DNA from: a virus
DNA: 45,047 nt
Direction: 5' to 3' (one strand)
IMG/VR virus record: IMGVR_UViG_3300031339_000014
Coordinates: 1 to 45,047 of that record
The notes below the pieces were generated by a model. It was not told the origin of the DNA. It worked only from the letters and a program-made list of their open reading frames with translations, and did no database searches. Below, one piece after another: positions 8,174-17,035 of this stretch. Position 1 is the first letter of the stretch; each line of letters starts with the position of its first letter. Made by a program: the position numbers and the translations under genes.

Positions 8174-10744
8174 TTAAGCTCCTACACGTAACAGTTCGTG
8201 CGTTTCGACGCGTTGTCCCAACATCAAATAGTTGGCTCGCACTAAGATGGTGTGTTGTACCCGTGAGACGATCACCGGCACGCCTTGACCGTGCGGATGT
8301 ACCGCTGCGTGAGGATTTATCTCTACTCTTGCTGGATCGAACTCTAACAAGTGGCTGTACGGCTCTAAGGCGTTGTGCAGCCACACGTCCGTCACCTCCC
8401 CCACCGTCACGCCTGACGTGTCCAGTATACCGCTCAACATGTCATACAACACGGTACTCAAAAAAGGACTGATCAAGGTGTACTTGCTGGTAAACAGACT
8501 GGGTCCGGACATCGGCGGAGCAGGATACCGCTGTGTCATCCATGTGCCGATGCGCGTGTCCAGATCCCGAGAGGCTTGTTGGTATGCGTGTCGATCTCGT
8601 CCGTCCATAGGAGTGAGTGCCACTGGCGGCACACGCACAGAGTAAGGCCTGCCGCTGTTGACTGCAGCCCCTGTCAACACGCCGTCTTCCGCAAAATGAG
8701 ACTCTTCGATGCGCTTTACCGCCCCGTTGATGACCAGACGATTAGCTCGATCATCACGCACTTGATATCGGTGATCATCAGACAGACGCCCGTTGACCAC
8801 ATACCCCGTGTCACGATGAGGCGTGTAGCTCATCGCATTGTCCGGCAAACCCATCATCAGTACACTCACCGTTTGCTGCAGACGATCGGTATCCAACCCT
8901 TGTCGCGTGTGTATCACCACGTCAGGCCACTGCACGGTGTAGTCCACACCTTCTATAAGTGAATGCCCGTTCATCACCACCTGCAAGTAATCAAACGGGA
9001 TAGACGCAGTCTCCATAGTCCACACCCCACCCCGTGAGACCCCCACCCCTAAGGTGAGGGTAACGATGTCCCGGGTGGACGGGTAATCCCTTTCATAGTA
9101 CGTTACACCCTCATCGGTTAAGAACACCGTCCCCCATTGTTGTGTGTTAATGAGCCAACGATACGTGGACTGTCCGTCTTGTGTGACCACGCTGTAATCC
9201 GCACGCTCCGCGCGCACCCACACGTTGTTGGGTGTCCCGCCAGCCTTAGGGCATTTGTACAAATGAGCGGTAACGTCCAGCGCCACCGTCAGAGTAGCTT
9301 CGCTGTAATGCCGTTGGCTGTGCGGTCCCACAGGGCCAGGGTAGAACTCCACCAGATCCGCAGTAGGATCGGTCACGCGGTACACCGTACCTACGCTGAC
9401 CACACGCTCGGCGTGCGTCAACCGGCCACTTGCATTATACTCCAACGCCAAGCACTCACCTTGACACAACGCTGGGCGGTCCGCCACGCGGTCTGACTGA
9501 TACTCACGCACACTCGCCGGGTTTGGGCACAGCACCTTAGCAGCGGCGTTATACCCAAAGCCATCGTACAGCGTGGTAGGCAATAAGCCACTGGGGTGTC
9601 CGGTGCGCATCATAGCAGGGTAGGAGGATTGCTCCAAAGCCTCAGCGCGCCACTCGGCCACCGCCGATGTACTCCCCAACATAGCAGGCACAATGTCAAC
9701 GTCAGGCAGTTTGTACAGTTCGTGTATGCGGTGATGCTCATGCGTCAACTCACGCTCATACCCACTGTGACGCACCCACACCTCAACCTCTAACTCAGAC
9801 AGATTCTGCCAGTAAGGCAGGTCGTTGGTGTATTGGGCCAACGTCGACACGGGCAACGCGTAGTCCTGATGCGTTAACATCCTGACGTGCGACAAGGCGT
9901 TTTGGTGGTAGTAGGTGCCCGTCTGCAGCGATTCTGTGGTTTTACGCCACAGATGAATGTCCAGGTCGTCTTTGTAATGGATCGTCGATTGCAGCTCTTT
10001 AGGAAGATGCAGTAAATACTTACGAACGCCATCCACCGCCGACTCAAACACCCGCAACTCGCTGTACGGCACCCTTACAACCGCCCGCACCGAGGCGTCG
10101 TAGACAAACTCAGCCCAGCTGCCCAAAGGGATTGTCATCGACGACGGCACTTTGATCATAGCCCCGTTGACGATGCATTTAACCGCGCCCGTGGGCCGGT
10201 CTTTGTACCCGTTGTGTTTAGCTTGAAAGTATAAGCGGTCTGACTCGGTAAACACCCACTGCCCATAACTGTAAGTGGTGACGTCTCCTGTAAACCGATC
10301 TGATGCGTAAAAGGCGTTGGTGTAGAACCTTACGTACAGGTCTTGTTCGTTTAAATCCAACGCCCCTTCAAAGCGAGGCACCGCCACCAGTAGGTTTTTT
10401 GTGGGTGTCCAAAGTACGTACGTGCCGAATCTGGGAAACTGTTGACCGGAGGCGGTGTACGCGTCCACAATCAGCGGGTACTGATCAATGAGCTCGGCTA
10501 GACTGACCCATTTTAATGAATCGCCTTCCTGCCAACCTAGCAATCTGGGGGGTACCTGACCGATCTGATACACATGATACTGCACATCGTCGTGCGGCAG
10601 CCGGTACCGATCCCTCAACGTCTGTACGTGTTTGAACACCCCGTTTTTACGGGTGATCTTTTTAGGGCGGTAGATGGACTGATAGTCCTGATCTGGCGTA
10701 CACCATACGTTGTCCACCACGAATTGGCGAAGTACCTCAGACAT
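8174..10744 (-). CDS. Virion structural protein, 856 aa
   Basis: A long soluble protein with many Tyr, Val, Asp and Thr residues and short beta-type stretches; no catalytic motif is evident. The start ATG 10744 has AAGGAG seven bases upstream, and the gene is packed tightly between its neighbours (3- and 4-base gaps), so the three genes 308-856-545 aa form one operon. By position it is probably a tail, neck or baseplate component. Confidence 0.75.
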   Translation of the reverse strand: MSEVLRQFVVDNVWCTPDQDYQSIYRPKKITRKNGVFKHVQTLRDRYRLPHDDVQYHVYQIGQVPPRLLGWQEGDSLKWVSLAELIDQYPLIVDAYTASGQQFPRFGTYVLWTPTKNLLVAVPRFEGALDLNEQDLYVRFYTNAFYASDRFTGDVTTYSYGQWVFTESDRLYFQAKHNGYKDRPTGAVKCIVNGAMIKVPSSMTIPLGSWAEFVYDASVRAVVRVPYSELRVFESAVDGVRKYLLHLPKELQSTIHYKDDLDIHLWRKTTESLQTGTYYHQNALSHVRMLTHQDYALPVSTLAQYTNDLPYWQNLSELEVEVWVRHSGYERELTHEHHRIHELYKLPDVDIVPAMLGSTSAVAEWRAEALEQSSYPAMMRTGHPSGLLPTTLYDGFGYNAAAKVLCPNPASVREYQSDRVADRPALCQGECLALEYNASGRLTHAERVVSVGTVYRVTDPTADLVEFYPGPVGPHSQRHYSEATLTVALDVTAHLYKCPKAGGTPNNVWVRAERADYSVVTQDGQSTYRWLINTQQWGTVFLTDEGVTYYERDYPSTRDIVTLTLGVGVSRGGVWTMETASIPFDYLQVVMNGHSLIEGVDYTVQWPDVVIHTRQGLDTDRLQQTVSVLMMGLPDNAMSYTPHRDTGYVVNGRLSDDHRYQVRDDRANRLVINGAVKRIEESHFAEDGVLTGAAVNSGRPYSVRVPPVALTPMDGRDRHAYQQASRDLDTRIGTWMTQRYPAPPMSGPSLFTSKYTLISPFLSTVLYDMLSGILDTSGVTVGEVTDVWLHNALEPYSHLLEFDPARVEINPHAAVHPHGQGVPVIVSRVQHTILVRANYLMLGQRVETHELLRVGA

Positions 10745-10747
10745 GAA

Positions 10748-11674
10748 TCACTCCTTAAGCAGTAGCTCCACTGCACGAGTGAAGTCTTTGTGTTCTTGAG
10801 AGCGGGTCAAAGTGTTGACCAGCTGAGACAAACCGGCTTTGCGCATAGAACGGTCGTTCATGGCCTGGTACAGGATACCGATCCACGTAGGCACATGATC
10901 CAACGCCATAGCGGTCGTCTCACGGGCGTTGTTGCCAAACCACGATCCGCCCACGACGTTGAATAGATACGCCACGGAGACGTTCTCCAAACGCACCGAC
11001 CCCACACGAGACTGTAAGGCCTCCACGAAGACTTCCATTGTGCTTAACGGTGGGTGTCCGGTAATCAATTCCAACACTTCTTCCAATGACCCGCGCATTG
11101 CCCGAGCCACTTTGTCCGCCATTTTGACCTGGTATTTTTCTTGAGTCAACTGATCCAGTTCATAATGGCTGCTCAGATAAAACATCCCAGCCAGCGCACT
11201 CACGCGAAATTGTGTAAGAGGGTCGATGGCTAAATGCCGACCGGCCGTGTTCCCTACCCAGTTTAGGTACAGCTTTAAAGGAGTCTCGCCCAACGCCAAG
11301 AAATCGGTAACCTCTCCTTGCGACCATAATAACGATAGACGAGCACGACGTATTGCTGTCGTGAATTCGTTATCAGAACGCATGCGCCAACGTCCGTCAG
11401 GCTGCTTAGTGGCGTAAGGCCGAGCGTCCACATAGACGCATTGCGCCGCGGAAACAGCGCCGCGATCGTCCACGGTGTCTAATACAGGGTGGACAAACCC
11501 TGGGACATCCGGCGTCATCTGTGTGATGTATCGAACGTCTTCAGAGCCGTACTCACCGCCAAAATTCGGGTGGGTAGACTCGTGGTCCAAAGCCTCTGCT
11601 TTCTTTATTTCTTGCAAGATGACGTCAGTGTCGTAGACACTGCCTGCACGTGTTTGGTACGGGGTAAGGATCAT
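10748..11674 (-). CDS. Virion structural protein, 308 aa
   Basis: First gene of the leftward structural operon, with GGAG eleven bases before ATG 11674. The protein is soluble and alpha-helical in its second half (for example the LEEVLELITG region), with no motif I can name. It is divergent from the sheath gene across a 147-base control region. Position suggests a head-tail joining or tail role; the function is inferred only. Confidence 0.72.
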   Translation of the reverse strand: MILTPYQTRAGSVYDTDVILQEIKKAEALDHESTHPNFGGEYGSEDVRYITQMTPDVPGFVHPVLDTVDDRGAVSAAQCVYVDARPYATKQPDGRWRMRSDNEFTTAIRRARLSLLWSQGEVTDFLALGETPLKLYLNWVGNTAGRHLAIDPLTQFRVSALAGMFYLSSHYELDQLTQEKYQVKMADKVARAMRGSLEEVLELITGHPPLSTMEVFVEALQSRVGSVRLENVSVAYLFNVVGGSWFGNNARETTAMALDHVPTWIGILYQAMNDRSMRKAGLSQLVNTLTRSQEHKDFTRAVELLLKE

Positions 11675-11821
11675 TTACGCTGTCTCCAATTAGGTTCTAT
11701 TCGCCACCGCTGTAAAACAACGCATTATGGTATAGACGCAGACAGCGTCTCATTCGGCCGAATAGAGTAAGATTTTTAACATAAGATTGCTAGCAGCCAC
11801 CATCGATGGGAGCTTTTCCAT
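11675..11821. promoter_or_regulatory. Divergent control region between the 308-aa gene and sheath
   Basis: The only 147 bases between two diverging structural operons must hold promoters for both. It contains an inverted repeat TCTATTCG (11696-11703) / CGAATAGA (11759-11766) and a small hairpin GACGC/GCGTC (11735-11749). No clear sigma70 pair is visible, as expected if a phage polymerase is used. Confidence 0.5.
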
Positions 11822-13876
11822 ATGTCAGTACAATTAAACGCAGCACCCCGCGCTAACCTCCAGGGGGTGCGAGACGATTCTACGCGCCAACTGGTGGCTC
11901 AGCCGGAACAGATCCCGACACACCTACCGTTAGTCTGGTTGCTTGCCGAGCGCGGTGACACAGACGAAGCGCATGTGGTGTCAGGTGATACCGCCGTCCG
12001 TATGTACGGACGCCCGACCTTCGTTGAAAACAGTAAGTTTGCCAACCACGCGACCGTTATGTATAACCGCATCAACGGTGCAGGCAACTCAGTCATGGTA
12101 CAACGTCTGAAACCCGCCGGCGCCGCTACGGCCTCGCTTCGGTTGTCGTTGGATGTGATTGAAGACGATATTCCAACGTACGAGCGCGGACCAGACAACA
12201 AGTTTACCCTGGACGGTTCTGGCGATAAGATCCCTACCGGATCCACCGTCGCCGGGCACAGGCTCAAATGGGTCATGGAAGCCGTCCCTGCGGGTGAGTT
12301 CGGATCCTCCGCCACCGGCACTGGCACCATGACCAACACCGCCGGCGACCCTTCGATGCTGTACCCAATCGTCGATATCGCCATACCCAACCACGGCGAG
12401 TGGGGCAACCGCATTGGTTTGCGCTTCAGTGCACCCACCACCGATTCTTCAACGCCGACCAACACCAATGTGATTGAAGATCAGTTGGCGTTCCTGTACC
12501 GCTTGCAAATTGTTGAAAAGCCAGACGCACGCACCTCCGCCAATGTTGTCGAGACTCGCTTTGGTGAACGTACACTGGACTTTGCTTTGAAGCCCGGCGC
12601 ATACAACCGCTACACCGAGCAAGAAATCAGTGCTGATGAGCGGATTTTGCCTTCTTATCAAGATCTTGACACCATTGATACACCCCCGGACTTGGGTCCG
12701 ATTGGTGAGATGTCTTGGTACCAGGGTAACATCGACGGCATCTTGATCAACCTTCACACCCTAGAAAGTGCGATAGGGTCATTGTCACAAGAGGACGGTG
12801 CTCACTACCTGATCAACTTCTTCACTGGGGTAAACCCAAACAACGAGCCGTACGACACGGTTGCGGTAGAAGGTTCAGCAGGCGGAGGTTTGTCGTTGAC
12901 CCCCAACAGCACTGTGTACGCTCAAGGCGGCAGTGACGGTGATTTGACTCTGGCCGAGTTTGATATTCTGGTAAAGAACGAAGCGGCTAACTTTGGTGAC
13001 CTGGATATTAAATACCTGGATCGTCTGCGGTACCCTTTGTCAGCGGTATGGGATTCAGGCTTCAGCCTGGATACCAAGAAAGCCTTATTTACAGTAATGG
13101 GTCGCCGTAAGGACACCGTGGTGGTGGTGAGCACCCAGGACGCGTCACAGACCCCAAACCTGCCGTCTGAAGACAGTTCGCTTGCGATAGCGCTGCGCTC
13201 TGCGGCGCGCCTGTATCCGGAATCGGATATTCACGGCACACCGGCCTGTCGGGCAGCGGTGGTGGCTCAATCGGGTAAGCTGATCAGCTCCTTATACCGC
13301 GGCATCCTGCCGTTGACCCATGAGCTGGCGCAGAAGTTTGCCAACTACATGGGCGCGGGTTCTCAGATTTGGGACAACTCCAATAAACCGGATGTGTACC
13401 CAAACAACGAGATCCGTTTCATGAAGGATGTCACCAACGCGTACAAGCCCGCTTCCGTACGGGCAATGGACTGGGCAAACGGTTTGGTGTGGGCACAAAG
13501 CTCAGGCCGTCGTACCTTGTTTTTCCCAGCCCTGCAAACGGTGTACGACAACGACACGTCGGTAATGAACTCCTTGATCGTTGCGTTCATTGCGTCGGAC
13601 TTGAACAAAGTCGCTGACCGCGTGTGGCGGGATCTGACGGGCCGTACCGACCTGAGCCCCGCTCAGTTCCTAGAGCGTTCAGACGAAGCGATTGTAGGCT
13701 ACGTACGAAACAAGTACGACAGCCGCGTGATCATCGAGCCCCGGACGTTCTTTACCAACGTTGACGAAGTCCTCGGATACTCCTGGAGCACCGAGATCAA
13801 GTTCTACGCACCCACGATGCGGACTGTGAACCATGTCACCATCGTTTCCGAGCGCAGCTCTGCGTTCGCAGGTTAA
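11822..13876 (+). CDS. Contractile tail sheath protein
   Basis: The 684-aa product matches the size of giant-phage sheath proteins (phiKZ gp29 is about 695 aa, from memory). Sheath subunits polymerise around the tail tube and contract to drive it through the cell envelope. The C-terminal third has the usual sheath layout: an ALRSAARLYPES-type helix, ANYMGAGSQIWD, then RTLFFPALQTVY, a helix ending in VADRVWRDLTG, and a final strand set around IIEPRTFF and WSTEIKFYAPT. The start has GGGAG nine bases upstream. The tail tube gene follows 17 bases later, the standard pairing. Confidence 0.88.
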   Translation: MSVQLNAAPRANLQGVRDDSTRQLVAQPEQIPTHLPLVWLLAERGDTDEAHVVSGDTAVRMYGRPTFVENSKFANHATVMYNRINGAGNSVMVQRLKPAGAATASLRLSLDVIEDDIPTYERGPDNKFTLDGSGDKIPTGSTVAGHRLKWVMEAVPAGEFGSSATGTGTMTNTAGDPSMLYPIVDIAIPNHGEWGNRIGLRFSAPTTDSSTPTNTNVIEDQLAFLYRLQIVEKPDARTSANVVETRFGERTLDFALKPGAYNRYTEQEISADERILPSYQDLDTIDTPPDLGPIGEMSWYQGNIDGILINLHTLESAIGSLSQEDGAHYLINFFTGVNPNNEPYDTVAVEGSAGGGLSLTPNSTVYAQGGSDGDLTLAEFDILVKNEAANFGDLDIKYLDRLRYPLSAVWDSGFSLDTKKALFTVMGRRKDTVVVVSTQDASQTPNLPSEDSSLAIALRSAARLYPESDIHGTPACRAAVVAQSGKLISSLYRGILPLTHELAQKFANYMGAGSQIWDNSNKPDVYPNNEIRFMKDVTNAYKPASVRAMDWANGLVWAQSSGRRTLFFPALQTVYDNDTSVMNSLIVAFIASDLNKVADRVWRDLTGRTDLSPAQFLERSDEAIVGYVRNKYDSRVIIEPRTFFTNVDEVLGYSWSTEIKFYAPTMRTVNHVTIVSERSSAFAG

Positions 13877-13893
13877 GAGAGGAGTTATAAACG

Positions 13894-14760
13894 ATGGGTC
13901 GTAATCAAGATCTGTTTTTGGAAAAAAGCGACGCTGCCAAAGGGCGTCAAGCCCCCATGACCAATCTCAAGTACGGTGGTCAGCACGGCCACTCGATGGA
14001 CATTGGCAACTACATCTCCAACGCCTCGTACGTCAGCAAGCCGGTCATTGCGTTTCTCATGGAGGCCCCACGGGGCTTCCAGGACATGACCGATTCGGAA
14101 TCGCTGGTGCAGGCACTCAAAGCCATAGTGGAGTTGCATTCAGAAACCATTGAAGGTCTGGACGCCTCAGTCAGTGTGGAGTACTCGGACACGCCTATCG
14201 GTGGGTCCAACGAAGTGCAGCAGGACGTGATCAACGTCATGCGTGAGCGCTCAACGCCCTCACACACAGTCACTGAGAAGTACGGTGAGTCTGTCACCAA
14301 CTTCTTGCTCAATGGTTGGATCTATCCCCTACTGGGCGATCCTGAAACCAAGTACCCGCGCATCGTTTACCAAGAAGGCGTGGACGTACAAGACCTGTTG
14401 CCGGATTACACCTCCGCTACAGTGCTGTATGTAGAGCCCGACCCCACCGGCCGTAAGGCACAAAAGGCGTGGTTGATTACCAACATGAAGCCATCCTCCT
14501 CCATTGAAGTACTGGGCAACAAAGATAAGCGGTCCGGCGGAGAAACCCGTCAGATCTCTATCGAGTTCACCGGCATTCAGCAGGTAGGTATAGGCGTGCT
14601 GAAGTTGGCACAGAAGAAACTGGACGAAGCGAACATGTCCGGTGCTAACCCGTATTACCGGGATGCGTTTGTCACGGATGCGTCTGCGGACGTGAACCGT
14701 GCTGAGCGCGGATACACTGAAGACCTCACGATTGAGAAAGGTGAGCAGGTCAGCGTATAA
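13894..14760 (+). CDS. Tail tube protein
   Basis: The 288-aa product directly follows the sheath gene and has the size of the giant-phage tube protein (phiKZ gp30 is similar in length, from memory). It would form the rigid inner tube inside the sheath. The sequence is soluble, with several beta-rich segments (SVSVEYSD near 91-98, TRQISIEFTGIQQVGIGVLKLA near 220-241). GAGGAG lies seven to twelve bases before ATG 13894. A terminator follows. The assignment rests on order and size more than on motif. Confidence 0.8.
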   Translation: MGRNQDLFLEKSDAAKGRQAPMTNLKYGGQHGHSMDIGNYISNASYVSKPVIAFLMEAPRGFQDMTDSESLVQALKAIVELHSETIEGLDASVSVEYSDTPIGGSNEVQQDVINVMRERSTPSHTVTEKYGESVTNFLLNGWIYPLLGDPETKYPRIVYQEGVDVQDLLPDYTSATVLYVEPDPTGRKAQKAWLITNMKPSSSIEVLGNKDKRSGGETRQISIEFTGIQQVGIGVLKLAQKKLDEANMSGANPYYRDAFVTDASADVNRAERGYTEDLTIEKGEQVSV

Positions 14761-14771
14761 GTCATACGTAC

Positions 14772-14797
14772 AGCAGGAGGGCCTAGGCCCTCCTGCT
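14772..14797. terminator. Perfect palindromic hairpin after the tail tube gene
   Basis: A fully palindromic 26-base hairpin with arms AGCAGGAGGGCC / GGCCCTCCTGCT, 12 bases after the tail tube stop. It is followed by TATGCCG on the plus strand. It belongs to the hairpin family seen at 15170, 36651 and 44370. Confidence 0.75.
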
Positions 14798-14813
14798 ATG
14801 CCGCCCATCGAAC

Positions 14814-14857
14814 AAAAAAATAAGGCAGCCGTGTTTTGCGCCACCGCCTTATTTTTT
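14814..14857. terminator. Bidirectional rho-independent terminator
   Basis: AAAAAAATAAGGC (14814-14826) pairs with GCCTTATTTTTT (14846-14857), giving an intrinsic terminator with A/T runs on both sides. It lies between the convergent tube gene and the leftward 89-aa gene and serves both. This is the only strong classical T-run terminator in the window. Confidence 0.85.
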
Positions 14858-14865
14858 AATGTAGG

Positions 14866-15135
14866 TTACTCGGTCACGTCGTTAAAGATTTCCTTTAACC
14901 GCAACGCGGCGTACTTTTTCAACAGATCCACCGACGGGTTGTCTTGAGGTTGAGGGGAGCCGTACCCAAACTCACTGCGAGCCTCACCGGCGCCCGGAGG
15001 GTTTCCCTGGAAACCCCCGTGCTGCTGCATGGCACTCCACGGTGGCATGGGGGGTCGACTTGCCAGTTTAGTCGCTTCGTTAATTAACTCGTTCTGTAGC
15101 TCTATTACGTTGACGATCAGTTTTTGCTTATCCAT
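14866..15135 (-). CDS. Unknown small protein, 89 aa
   Basis: ATG 15135 has AAGGAA at good spacing. An N-terminal helix (about 5-25) is followed by a Pro/Gly/Gln-rich linker (28-68) and a C-terminal charged helix (70-86). That two-helix, flexible-linker shape could suit a small virion or assembly factor, but there is no recognisable family. It has its own upstream TATGCTG motif and hairpin. Confidence 0.75.
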   Translation of the reverse strand: MDKQKLIVNVIELQNELINEATKLASRPPMPPWSAMQQHGGFQGNPPGAGEARSEFGYGSPQPQDNPSVDLLKKYAALRLKEIFNDVTE

Positions 15136-15160
15136 GGGTGTTTTCCTTATGAGTGGTTAG

Positions 15161-15191
15161 GCAGCATAACAGGAGGACCTAAGCCCTCCTG
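15161..15191 (-). promoter_or_regulatory. Hairpin plus TATGCTG motif before the 89-aa gene
   Basis: The hairpin (15170-15191, CAGGAGG and CCTCCTG arms) ends the upstream leftward gene at 15199. TATGCTGC at 15168-15161 on the minus strand lies 25-33 bases before the next start. The pairing repeats the arrangement before terminase and before the 16946 gene. Confidence 0.5.
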
Positions 15192-15198
15192 CTGCACG

Positions 15199-15693
15199 TT
15201 ACGTCATTATAAGTACAAACGAGGAACTGCCATCGTCGGTGTACGTATCGTCGTTGGTGACGACGTTGGCCAGGCGTTGTACTGTGACGTTTTGCACTGA
15301 GTCCCGATTGATCTTAAAGCGTTTTCGAATGTGCAGCATGAGTCTCATGTAGCCCTCAAAGATGGTCGATAACAACATCATGACATCCCCGTACACGGCC
15401 AGGCCTTCTTCTTTTTCTTCCATGCCACTGCCTTGCATGAGGATGTCGGTCAAATTGTTAAAGTCTTCGAAGTCCACGCTGTTAAACGACCCTGTGCCCA
15501 AGTAGAACACATGCATGGCTGCCAGTTCTAACAGCTCAATCTTTACCATGCCAGTAGGAATAGCGCCATCCAACACCCGTGACAGCGCCAGCCACGTGTC
15601 GTGCGCTTCTAAATCCAACGTGGCGGTGGACACAATGACCCGGTATTCTGCGGCTTCAGAGACTTCCGCGCCTTGTATATAGCGATGTATCAT
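15199..15693 (-). CDS. Unknown protein, 164 aa
   Basis: An excellent ribosome binding site, GGAGGTAAC, precedes ATG 15693. The product is acidic in the middle (MEEKEEG near 94-100), with hydrophobic helices at about 53-70 and 103-120 that are amphipathic rather than clear membrane spans. The last residues (SSSFVLIMT) are hydrophobic. No known motif. It lies among small late-region genes next to the tail tube. Confidence 0.78.
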   Translation of the reverse strand: MIHRYIQGAEVSEAAEYRVIVSTATLDLEAHDTWLALSRVLDGAIPTGMVKIELLELAAMHVFYLGTGSFNSVDFEDFNNLTDILMQGSGMEEKEEGLAVYGDVMMLLSTIFEGYMRLMLHIRKRFKINRDSVQNVTVQRLANVVTNDDTYTDDGSSSFVLIMT

Positions 15694-15830
15694 GTTACCT
15701 CCTAAGGCCTTGCTGATGGGTGTTGGGGTAATGGGGTAGGCACATCCTCAAGTAGCGAGTGCAACCCCCCGTAGAGAGGCTTACAGGAGCCTTGATGGGC
15801 GTAACTCGTCATATCATCTACGAGGGCATA

Positions 15831-15856
15831 CACAGGGGGACCATTGTCCCCCTGTG
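15831..15856. terminator. Strong hairpin terminator
   Basis: A ten-base-pair stem CACAGGGGGA/TCCCCCTGTG with a six-base loop lies 17 bases after the stop of the 157-aa gene in the leftward direction. The remaining intergenic stretch (15694-15830) shows no gene. Confidence 0.75.
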
Positions 15857-15872
15857 ATACGCACCTGTTGAG

Positions 15873-16346
15873 TTACACTCCCAGGTATTTGCGTGCCTCA
15901 TTATTGAGGTCGGTGCGGACCTTCTTAAGGCTGCCACGACTGCCGGCACTGCCGTGCTTTTTATAGCTCATGTTGAGCTGGCCGTAGGACTTTTCAAACT
16001 TACGTTCTTCGCCGTCTTTAGGGCTGCCCAGAGGCTTATCGTACTCACGACGGAACACGCCCGCGATGGTGTCTTTGCCGATGTTAGACGAGAACTGAGT
16101 TTCTTTCAGTTGCTTGTCCTTTTTCATTTCGGCAATCGAACGATTACCAAACGCCAGAGCGGCAGCAGAGACGTACTTGCTGTCGTATTCCTGGATCGCT
16201 TTGACGATCGCAGGCGTCGCGCCTTCTGGCAAGTTGGCCAGATACTGGCTGTCATCGGCACTGGAGACACCGCCGTCAAACACGATGACGGTTTCAATCT
16301 TCTTCGACAGCTCTACGACATCAGCCGGTGCAGTTAGTTCAGACAT
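15873..16346 (-). CDS. Unknown protein, 157 aa
   Basis: ATG 16346 has TAGGAG upstream. The first 75 residues are acidic and mixed alpha/beta (TVIVFDGG near 19-26); the last 60 are strongly basic, with KKHGSAGSRGSLKK. The acidic front and basic tail could suit a nucleic-acid-associated or head-internal protein, but this is inference. It is flanked by a promoter-like motif upstream (16437-16469) and a terminator downstream, so it forms a single-gene unit. Confidence 0.78.
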   Translation of the reverse strand: MSELTAPADVVELSKKIETVIVFDGGVSSADDSQYLANLPEGATPAIVKAIQEYDSKYVSAAALAFGNRSIAEMKKDKQLKETQFSSNIGKDTIAGVFRREYDKPLGSPKDGEERKFEKSYGQLNMSYKKHGSAGSRGSLKKVRTDLNNEARKYLGV

Positions 16347-16436
16347 ATTAAAACTCCTAAGATTACTTTTGGTTGGGGTACTTAAAAAGATAGTTTCGAA
16401 ACTACACTCAGGTCACACATGGTGCCTGTGCATACT

Positions 16437-16469
16437 CATGATGTCTACTCGTATTTTTTTAGTCCACAC
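16437..16469 (-). promoter_or_regulatory. Promoter-like motif, copy 2
   Basis: Near-copy of 74-106. Read leftward: GTGTGGACT, A-run, AATACG, AGTAGACATCATG. It begins at the stop of the 158-aa gene and lies 91 bases before ATG 16346. Conservation in a non-coding position argues for a promoter or regulatory site. Confidence 0.5.
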
Positions 16470-16946
16470 TTATCTCAGTTGTTCCAGCCCTGACACGGGC
16501 AAGAAACTCAACAGCCACAACACAACTAGCCAGTCGTTGTTGCGCCATAGGTCTTGTGTCATTCCGCCTTGCTCGGGCGACTGATGTCCCATGTACTTCA
16601 GTAGCGTGGTGTACGTTTCACGGTAGTATTCTTGTTTGCTGTCGGCGTTGGCGGTCACGGGCCCACACACGACCCCGGTGGCGGATTTAACCGCGTCCAC
16701 AATCTCCCACCAGTCTTTCCCTAACTCCCACTGCGCGTGCAAGATCAAGTACGACCGTAGAATCATCAGCGTATCAAAGATACCCTCTTCTTCTAGCGCC
16801 TCTTCGATCTGCAATACGTTTGAGGGTATGCGTACCGTGCTGTAATGAATTTCCTTGGCGTGACCCACCAGGGCCGCCACTTTGGTGAATTCCAGATTAC
16901 GACCCAGCAGCCCCTGAGTAACGCTCTCTAGTAAAGACTTTAGCAT
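16470..16946 (-). CDS. Unknown protein with hydrophobic C-terminus, 158 aa
   Basis: The chosen start ATG 16946 has AGGAGAG seven bases upstream; the longer frame to 17042 crosses a terminator and is less likely. The protein is mixed and helical, ending in a strongly hydrophobic stretch WLVVLWLLSFLPVSGL (about 138-153) that may be a membrane anchor or a buried helix. No known family. It is preceded by a hairpin and TATGCCG motif, so it probably has its own promoter. Confidence 0.75.
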   Translation of the reverse strand: MLKSLLESVTQGLLGRNLEFTKVAALVGHAKEIHYSTVRIPSNVLQIEEALEEEGIFDTLMILRSYLILHAQWELGKDWWEIVDAVKSATGVVCGPVTANADSKQEYYRETYTTLLKYMGHQSPEQGGMTQDLWRNNDWLVVLWLLSFLPVSGLEQLR

Positions 16947-16988
16947 GCGTGCTCTCCTGCGTGATTTAATCGACCATACATTAGCCCA

Positions 16989-17027
16989 GCGGCATAAAGT
17001 CTGAGGGACCCCTGAGGATCCCCCAGA
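16989..17027 (-). promoter_or_regulatory. Hairpin plus TATGCCG motif after the protease gene
   Basis: TCTG-A-GGGA (17000-17008) pairs with TCCC-C-CAGA (17019-17027) with one mismatch, nine bases after the protease stop. On the minus strand TATGCCGC lies at 16996-16989, upstream of ATG 16946. The arrangement matches 6481-6516 and 15161-15191. Confidence 0.45.
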
Positions 17028-17035
17028 CACACACG

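Noticed and set aside
7657-8472. Rightward 271-aa ORF opposite the structural operon
   Set aside because: It crosses the boundary of two leftward genes with good ribosome binding sites and has no motif.
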